This document shows positions 56,460 through 64,000 of a DNA stretch of 64,000 nucleotides, piece by piece. The notes beneath the pieces were generated by a model, which was not told the DNA's origin, made no database searches, and was given only the letters and a program-made list of their open reading frames with translations. Source of the stretch: Platanthera guangdongensis (taxonomy: Eukaryota > Streptophyta > Magnoliopsida > Asparagales > Orchidaceae); the NCBI GenBank assembly GCA_039583875.1, contig CM077167.1, forward strand, positions 154,087,010 through 154,151,009, written 5' to 3'. Position numbers and translations under genes: made by a program. Within the stretch, counting starts at the first letter, position 1, and each line of letters starts with the position of its first letter.

Positions 56460-59400
56460 TGTAATACCCCCCCTACCCGGATCCCAAAACACGGCACGAA
56501 GGGGGAGTCTTATGCCCGGAACAGCCGCCTTGCGGTAGCATTAGCACACGGGCTAACCTGTACCACAAGACGCCTATTTCGCCGGCTACAACAATATCAA
56601 TATAACATGCCAACCCAACCAAATAAATAAACAACCAGAAGTCAAATCCACACTAAGTTATAATGTCCAAAAACATCAATAAGGAGAAGCTAAAATATGC
56701 TTCTACCATATATCAGAGTACAACTAAACATTGCCCAAACGGGCTACATCAGAGTATCAAATACTAACATCAGTAACTGACGGTATCGACGGCACCGTCA
56801 TCTCAGGCCCTGTCATCCTGGCCTGGCTGTCCTGCTGCGTAGTCTGCGGCTGCTCCACCTGCGGCGTGACCTCCTAAAAAGGGAGACGTAGCAACCGTTA
56901 GTCGAAACGACTAAGTGGTTTCACATCCGCTCCCCCGGCGACTCCTCGGCACCGGGCGGAGAAAAGGAACAAGAGTATAGTATATAACAAGTATGCAAGT
57001 AAGGAAGTACAAGCAGGTGGCAGTAGTGTAAGAGTAACAGTATCATAATCAGCATTTATGTAAGAGCTACACTAAACTAGCAAGTATAAGTAACAGCAGG
57101 AAAGTAACTTAACTTATAAGAATGCCCATACAAACTTATAAGTTAAGGATCGGGTTACATAAAAGTAACTCATCGTATAAGAGTGCCCATACAAACTTAT
57201 ACGATGAAGATCTTGTTGTGCAATATTATGAAATGCTATGAATGCTATGCAATGACTCACCCATGCACACCCATGCAATTGCTATGTCGACACAGACTAT
57301 AGTTCCCACTTTTCGAGCAGGTAGCTAACCTCTCAGGCATCAGCCGCCGTGGCCAGGAGGTGACAGTAGAACGGGCACTTCTACTACTAGGCGGGTATCA
57401 CACTACTTCACCTAGGCCTCCGTACGCCTCAACGCTAAGAACACAACAGCGGAGCCCCTGCGTACTATGGCCCAGCGGGGTCTTGGGTAGATGTGTACCA
57501 AGAACACAGCCCGAACTGGCCTTGCGTGACCCGGAAGGGACCTCGGAAGAAGCACGAGGACACAGCCCAACCGTTCACATGGCCGGAGGGGCCTCGGGAC
57601 GTGAACACCGAGGACACAGCCCAAACCGACCAAGTCTAACTGCCAACTCCCGTCGGTGTGACGACTGGCGAGCCCGTAGACCTGCCACACTATCCTTAAC
57701 CCAGGATTACGACACCGCGTGTCGGCTCACACCACATGCAAATTCCACATCAACATATCATGGAAGGGGCCTCGGAGTGAGCACGAGTACACAGCCCCAC
57801 CATCCATCCACACCTTACCTCAACACGACCAAAACAAGTGGCGGTCAACACCGCACTTGCACCTTTACTATAAAATGCCAATAGGAGACGACACACTATT
57901 GTTGGACTCCTAAATTCAATCCGATATAAAACATATGCATGGCCATGGGTTACCCATCTATATATATCATCCCAAGTGATTTCAACATGATATAAACAAG
58001 ATTTGCTCTTACGACAACTTACCGAAGTATTATCAAATCAATCCAATTAAACATAAGGAAATCAACAGGCCTCAAGCTATCTTGCGATAATAAATTGATT
58101 TCTAAAACAGTAAATATTATCATCCATAACACTTTGGTGATTAACATAAAATTATTTCACCAAAATCTCGAATTAATTGCGACATTGGACCCACCAATTT
58201 CAAATCCACAATGTATGTAGAGACACAGAATTTCAGCGCAGGATTAGCACTGGACAGCAACTTCGACCGGAGTTTCCTGAAGTTACAGGAATCCGGTGGA
58301 GGCGTGTAACCCCTCGTTGGAAAGATCTTTTCATGATCTACAACTTTCATATTCAGGTCACAACCCAGATCTGACAATAACTTACTCGAAATCGGCTTCA
58401 AATTTCGCTGCGCACAGAACACGATTTCTGTGTACAGGAATTGCCGGACAGCAAACTCGATTAGGTTTTCCCGGGGCCACAGACATCACCTGAAGTCGTG
58501 CAACCACTCGTTGGAAAGATATTTCCAAGGGCTACAACTTTCGTGTTTAGCCAAAAGCCCAGATATGCCCATATACTACATGAAAATGGCCTAGAAGATC
58601 GCTGCGCGCAGAATACAGATTCTGCGCGCATCTTAAAGAAAAATGAACGGCATCGGTCCGTCTTCCTCCTCAAGCGATCCTTCCTAAATTTTCCAAAAAT
58701 GTCCTCCTCCCTTATTCAACCTCAAGGGCCAAAACTCCTCACGAAACCATTCACCCATCGTCGTATTGAAGAAAAGGGGAAGGGTTGAAGAGATCTAAAA
58801 TCTAGGATTCAAATCCTAGCATGGCCAAACCTAGAAATCTTCTCCTCTCCATCAAGCTCTCTTGAGCCGATGTCTCTCCTAAATATCTAAGATCTAGCAC
58901 CAAGGGAGAGGGTAGAAAACTCACATTGGCTCCAGCGGTATCACCATTTCCGGCCATGGATCGCGTAGTTCTCCTTGGCGGCATCTTCTCTTTCACGGCG
59001 ATGGCGGATCTCCTACGGTAGAACTTGCTCCTGCAGTTTTCCTCTCACCAGGAGTTCTCACAGGAATTAGGGGAAGAAATGGGAATGAAAACGGCTAGGG
59101 TTTTCTCTGCCCCTTATGTACAAAATGTGACACGGGTAGGGACACGACCGTGTCCGTACCCGTGTCCTGCTTCCGTGAAACGGCCGTGGCGGTTTCCATG
59201 TCGGTTCAATGTTTGACACAGGTAGGGACACGCCCGTGTCCCGACCCGTGTCCACATGACACGGCCGTGTGCCTTGACGTGTTATTGGCCGTGTACTTCT
59301 TGAGTTACATCTCGACACTTCTCGTCGAGCTCAACTCGACGCACACGGGTAGGGACACGCCCGTGTCACTACCCGTGTCACTTAGTGTCGACCCCACTCG

Positions 59401-59727
59401 ACGATCTCGACGCCTCTCGACGATCTCGACACTCCTCGTCGAGATCATCTCGACGCACACGGGTAGGGACACGGCCGTGTCACTACCCGTGTCACTTGGT
59501 GTCGACACAGCTCGCCAGTCTCGACACGGCTTGTCGAGTGGAACTCGAGGCACACGGGTAGTGACACGCCCGTGTCACTACCCGTGTCACCACCCGTGTC
59601 ACTCCGCACTGATTTCTCCACCTCTCCACAAGTGTAGCCCAATTCCCTGCACTTCTCAGGACTTGAGTCAACCCTCCTGACTCAAAAACACACACACTAG
59701 GGGCCTAGAGCGATTCGGGACGTTACA
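56460..59727 (-). repeat. Solo LTR E of a related gypsy family
   Basis: 3268 bp, ends TGTAATACCCC and GGGACGTTACA, perfect 5-bp duplication TCACA (56455-56459 and 59728-59732). The uninterrupted site exists in D' near 21533 (GGGCTTCACACAGCATGCC). The minus orientation is inferred from layout shared with LTR D: CCGTGTC palindromes near the start (59130-59600). Inside are two tandem-like copies of about 195 bp (58250 and 58446, each with CTCGTTGGAAAGAT) and GACACAGCCC repeats (57500-57830). No pol ORF. The 174-codon ORF at 57360 and the 176-codon ORF at 59150 lie in repeats and are not convincing genes. Confidence 0.88.
59130..59600. repeat. CACGGGTAGGGACACG(G/C)CCGTGTC palindromic repeats
   Basis: About seven blocks combine CACGGGTAGGGACACG, (G/C)CCGTGTC and ACCCGTGTC, so neighbours can pair into hairpins. 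Interleaved is a CTCGTCGAG / CTCGACG cluster (59310-59540). It sits within about 600 bp of the start of LTR E. Confidence 0.85.
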
Positions 59728-60606
59728 TCACACACAATGCCTATGTCCGTACTTCGATTCCGGACTCTATATGCAACACAAGGGGGACTATTCCCGTCAA
59801 CCCCAAGGAACACCGCACACTCACCGCACACTCGCGGTAGCGGGTTTCCTTATGCAAAAGAAGGAGAGTTTCACATGCTCAAGTAGAGAATCGTTACCCT
59901 TGTAGTACGCTTTTGCGCCATTGAAAAACTTTACGGATAGAAGGCTTCGCAATGAAATTTCCTCTGCAGATCTGCTCTCGGTTCTCAATTCGGTGCTCCG
60001 ATGCTCCACCGGCGGCCGGAAACCTCCCCTTTCTTCCTCCTTGCTCTCTCCTCTCTCAAACTTCTTAGAAAGAGAATGTTAAAGAGCAAATGAGGAATAT
60101 GACCTCCATTCCCGACATTAATCGAGCAGGAACGTATCTGAGCCGTCAGATCTTAATTAAAGAAAATGAACGGCTTAGATCCGCCCAAAAATCCTCAAAC
60201 CAGGGCCGAACACGGCCTCGCACACATCTGTGTCCCAGGCTGTGTGCCTCGATCCAGACACGATCGTCGAGCATAGAAAAGGACACGGTCGATACACGCC
60301 TGTGTCTCAACCTGACACGCCCGTGTCGGTACTGAAACGCCCGTGACCTAGGGCCGTGTCACAGAAAACCGCCATGCCAAATGACACGACTCTTGGGAAC
60401 ACGGGTGGTGACACGGGTATGCACATGCCCGTGCCAGTTAACACGCCCGTGTCACGCTGTCGTGTTTCCTGCCATGTCCTTCTCTGGCCAACACAAAGAA
60501 CCACACGTCCTTGGACACTCCCGTGTCCCAGGCCATGTATCCCTATACAGACACCAAAATTTCTCTTGGACACGACCAGTTCGATTACGATTTTCGGGGT
60601 GTTACA

Positions 60607-63600
60607 AATCTCCCCCACTTAAAGAATTTTGTCCCGAAATTATGTAAAGGTACAAAGAAATTTAAATGTTACCTAAGTGGAATAACTCGGGATATTCTTC
60701 CATCATAGTTTGATCTCGCTCCCAAGAAAGCTCCTCACATCCGCAGTTATCCCAACGGACTTTAACCATTTGGATTTCCTTGTTGCGGAGTCGTTTAACC
60801 TCAAAGTCTTCAATGCGTACTGGCTTGACCTTTGTCGTCAACCTGTATTCAACCAGCACTTGATCGACCGCAACGACCTATGAAGGCTCTTGCACCGCCT
60901 TCCGCAACACCGAAACGTGGAACACATCATGCAGCCCACTCAACTCCACTAACAGCTTCAATCGATACGTTGCTTCGCCAACACGCTCCAGGATTTCAAA
61001 CAGTCCAAGGTATCTCGGACTCAACTTCTTCAAGCGTCGAACCCGCGAGACACCCTTGAACGACTTGATTTTCAAATACACCCAGTCGCCAACACCGAAC
61101 TCCACGTTCCTATGCTTGGCATTATAGTATTTTACCTTCCTATCTTGAGCGATCTTCAACCATTACTGAACTGTACGTATCATTGAAGTGGCATCTTCCA
61201 CCGCTTGACATTTGTATAACTTTGTCTCGCCTGTCTCCAACTAAGACAACGGCGTGCGACACCTTCTCCCATACATGACCTCAAAAGGCACCATTCCAAT
61301 ACTCACCTGATAACTGTGGTTATATGCAAACTCCACCATGTACAGGTGATCTTCCCACTGCTTTCCGAAATCCAAGACGCACATACGAAGCATGTCCTCC
61401 ATCGTCTGGTTGACCCTCTCGGTCTGACCATCTGTCTGCGGATGAAAGACAGTGCTGAAACTCAGCTTAGTTCCCAACATACTATGCACCAGCCTCCAGT
61501 CCTTCGACTTGAAGTGTCCATCTCGGTCACTAACAATACGGTGGGGCACACCACGCAATCATACAATATTATCCACATAGAGTTTGGCTAACTTTTCCAC
61601 CGGATCTTCCTTCCTGTTCCGGATGAAATGCGATACCTTTGTCAATCTATCCACGACCACCCAGATGGCGTCGTTTCCCCTCTGCGACTTTGGCACACCA
61701 TGCACAAAATCCATAGAAATGTCGCCGAACTTCCACTACGGGATAGGAAGGGACTTAAAGAAACCTCTGGGTTTCTGGTACTCTGCCTTCACCAAGGAAC
61801 ACGTCTGGCACTTGGCCACATAAAGTGCTACATTCTTCTTTAGTCCTGGCCACCAGAATAACTTCTTCATGTCTTTATACATCTTCGTGCTCCCCAAGTG
61901 GATTGAGTACTTAGTATGATGAGCCTCGTACAACAACTCCTCCCAAAGATTATCAGCACTAGGAACGCATAGGCTACCGCCCTTCCACAGTAGTGCATCC
62001 TCAACAGCAAATTGGGAATTTGACACATCCAAAGATTCATCTAAGATCTTCTTCATGCTGCTATCCTGAACCAAAGCCCGCCAAACTCTATTAGCTAGGT
62101 CATACTGCACCTCTGTCCAATACAATTTCGCCTCGGCACTAGCCTGCTTGTCGACACAAGATAGCTCTAGCACCTCCAAATCACAGACCAAATTCTCATC
62201 ATGCACTGATAACCAGCTGGCTCGCGCAGGAACCCTGCGACTCAACGCATCCGCCATTGCATTTACTTTCCCAGACACATAATGTATCTCGAAGGTGTAG
62301 TCCCCTAGAAACTCCATCCACCTCTGCTGCCTCATGTTCAGGTCCTTCTGATCTAACAGGTACTTCAGGCTCTTATGATCAGTGTAGATATCGACCTTCA
62401 CACCGTACAAGTAGTGCCTCCACAGCTTTAGATCAAATATCACATCCGCTAACTCTAAGTCGTGAACTGGATAATTCCACCCGTGAACCTTCAACTGTCA
62501 TGAACCATAGGCTATCACACTCCCATGCTGTAGCAGAACACATTCCAAACCACTGCCCGAAGCATTGCTATAAATCTCGAACCCTTTGGTCCCACTCGGC
62601 GAACATAAAATAGGCGCCGTGGTCAACCGCCTCTTCAATTCTTCAAAAGCCTGCTCGCACTCCAGCGACCACACATACTTTTGATCCATCCTTGTCAACA
62701 TCGTGAGTGGTAGCGCTATCCGCGAGACGTTCTATATGAACTGCCTGTAGTAGCCAGCAAGCCCCAGAAAGCTCCAGACTTCCCCCACTGTAGTCAATGC
62801 AGGTCACTCCCGTATCACCACTATCTTCGCCGGATCCACCGCTATCCCTTCCCCACTAACAACATGACCAAGGAACGCTACCGAGGATAACCAGAACTCA
62901 CACTTGGAGAACTTAGCATACAACTGATTCCTTCTCAATGTCTCCAACACCATATACAGATGCTTGTAGTGATCCTCCTCATACTGCGAGTACACCAGGA
63001 TATCGTCGATAAATACTATCACGAAACGATCCAGGTACTCTCTGAACGTCCTGTTCATCAGATCCATAAACACGGATAGCACATTGGTCAACTCAAACGA
63101 TATGACCGTGAACTCGTAATGCCCAAATCGCGTGCTGAACGCTGTCTTTGGGATGTCGCTTTCCCTTATTCTCAATTGGTAGTAACCAGATTTCAGATCT
63201 AACTTTGAATATACTGTAGACCCAACCAACTGATCAAATAGGTCATCAATCCTTGGAATCAGATACTTATTCTTTTCCGTAAGCTTATTCAACTCCCGAT
63301 AGTCAATACAGAGTCGCAAGCTCTCATCTTTCTTCTTAACAAAGAGCACCGGTGTGCTCCAAGGCGACGAACTTGGACGCACATACCCTTGCTCCAACAA
63401 CTCTTGCAGTTGCACCCTCAACTCCGCCATCTCTCTTGGCTCTATACGATATGAAGAGCGTGACACCGGTTTGGCACCCGACACCAGCTCAATAGTAAAA
63501 TCAATCTCCCGCTGAGGAGGGGCTCTTGGGAGGTCATCTGGAAACATATCAGGATACTCGGACACAACTGGAATACTGCCCGAACTTGGCTTAGGCGTTG

Positions 63601-63634
63601 AAGCCTGCACTAATGTGACAAACAGCTCTGCCCC
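60607..63634 (-). pseudogene. pol: Chromovirus D pol (RT, RNase H, integrase, chromodomain)
   Basis: From the right: [22 protein letters not shown] with [40 protein letters not shown] and the intact catalytic FIDDILVYS (63000). RNase H (62701-62250): CEQAFEELKRRLTTAPIL and DHKSLKYLLDQKDLNMRQQR. Integrase zinc region HHTKYSIHLGSTKMYKDMKK (about 61900) and core DGHFKSKDWRLVHSMLGTKL...HPQTDGQTERVNQTMEDMLR (61530-61380). C-terminal part FKGVSRVRRLKKLSPRYLGL. Chromodomain at 60859-60662 (RLRNKEIQMVKVRWDNCGCE). Frame breaks near 62800, 62495, 61730, 61570 and 61160. It is less decayed than G. The protease side is cut by the copia at 63635. Confidence 0.9.
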
Positions 63635-63901
63635 TGTTAGAAAGTAGAGACAAGAAAGAGAGTATACAAACAATGTGGGACTAAACATTTACAGGCTGAG
63701 CGGCTAGAATAATGGAGACCGATCAGGCCGCGCGGTTAGACAGATGGGATAACCGCTCGGCAACTCCAGCAGGATAGAACAAGCCGTAGAGTGAGACCGC
63801 CAGACCGCCCGGTCTACAAACCGCTGGATCAGACCGCTAAGCCGCTCGGTCTACAAACCGATGGATCAGACCGCTAAGCCGCCCGGTCTAATACTCCAAC
63901 A
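63635..63901 (-). repeat. 3' LTR of a copia element (I)
   Basis: 267 bp, minus-strand TGTTGGAGTATTAG to TTTCTAACA, next to the purine tract AGGGGGAG. It carries two copies of a roughly 35-bp unit with GACCGCTAAGCCGC(T/C)CGGTCTA and several GACCGCC words. Inserted into chromovirus D; left flank CCCCT. The partner duplication lies off the right edge. Confidence 0.85.
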
Positions 63902-64000
63902 CTCCCCCTCAAGCTGGAGCATAGATATCAATCATGCCCAGCTTGTCACAAATGCGGAAGAAGGAAGTAGAAATCGGCTTGGTGAAGATATCTGCCAACT
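63902..64000 (-). pseudogene. pol: Copia I pol C-terminus, partial
   Basis: The minus strand reads LADIFTKPISTSFFRICDKL then GMIDIYAPA and a stop, the standard tail of copia RNase H, followed by the purine tract and LTR. The visible part has no breaks; the rest is outside the window. Confidence 0.85.

Larger units (their letters stand above)
55364..60606 (-). repeat. 3' LTR of chromovirus D, split by solo LTR E
   Basis: Minus-strand start TGTAACACCCCGAAAATCG at 60606 directly after the purine tract AAGTGGGGGAGATT (60620-60607); end GGGGGTGTTACA at 55364. Without E the LTR is about 1970 bp. It is related to D' at 18604-29562. Near its start (60180-60560) are palindromic CACGGGCGTGTC-type repeats. 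Confidence 0.87.

Noticed and set aside
57360..57884. 174-codon ORF in LTR E
   Set aside because: Lies across imperfect GACACAGCCC repeats inside a solo LTR; no domain recognised.
59150..59680. 176-codon ORF with recurring GRDT(P/A)VSLPVS
   Set aside because: Created by CCCGTGTC repeats in LTR E; all frames of the repeat give similar peptides.

Overview
This is a stretch of flowering-plant nuclear genome made almost wholly of nested LTR retrotransposons. I see no convincing host gene, tRNA or rRNA. Plant origin is shown by Sirevirus-type Ty1/copia elements, a Tork-type copia, Tekay/Del-type chromoviruses with C-terminal chromodomains, Tat-type Ty3/gypsy elements with two RNase H domains, Met-tRNA primer sites (TGGTATCAGA) and a hAT MITE. 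The species cannot be told from the sequence. A run of exactly 500 N (48940-49439) marks a draft assembly.

Left block, 1-29562, is one nest. The outermost host is a minus-strand chromovirus (D') whose roughly 2.1 kb 5' LTR is spread over 18604-29562. That LTR was hit by a solo Sirevirus LTR (19756-21339) and by a complete minus-strand Tork copia (22008-29246, target duplication ATTTC). Its leader was hit by Sirevirus B (+). B's third ORF was then hit by Sirevirus C (minus, 5' LTR at 11981-13660), C's gag-pol linker by Sirevirus A (+, 3' LTR at 7789-9652), and A's pol by a Tat-like element whose 3' end and LTR (3106-3550) lie at the left edge. That end carries antisense ORFs with their own TATA boxes.

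Middle block, 29563-48939: an old Tekay chromovirus G (30308-42325, two 2.3-2.4 kb LTRs, decayed gag-pol) with a solo Sirevirus A LTR in its leader (32949-34798, duplication GACAC). Then come a repeat-rich spacer with a foldback element and a 27-bp minisatellite, and Sirevirus F (+), which runs into the gap.

Right block, 49440-64000: a minus-strand Tat pol followed by an array of about 74-bp repeats; a solo Tat-like LTR; a plus-strand Tat gag with a hAT MITE (54680-55248, duplication TTTTAGCT); and a minus-strand Tekay chromovirus D (3' LTR 55364-60606, pol to 63634). D's LTR holds a 3.27 kb solo LTR E (56460-59727, duplication TCACA) and its protease region holds a copia 3' LTR (63635-63901).

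Two patterns are not explained by ordinary gene content. First, the transcribed part of the Sirevirus LTRs holds arrays of mini-hairpins: a constant linker (about CTGAGTTGTAGG) separates stems whose sequences differ from unit to unit yet stay self-complementary. Second, clusters of a short GTCGA-core motif (GTGTCGACAC, TTCGTCGAG and similar) recur in at least five different LTR families of both superfamilies, and in Sirevirus A again just ahead of a TATA box and the post-pol ORF. All pairings, boundaries and duplications were found by eye.
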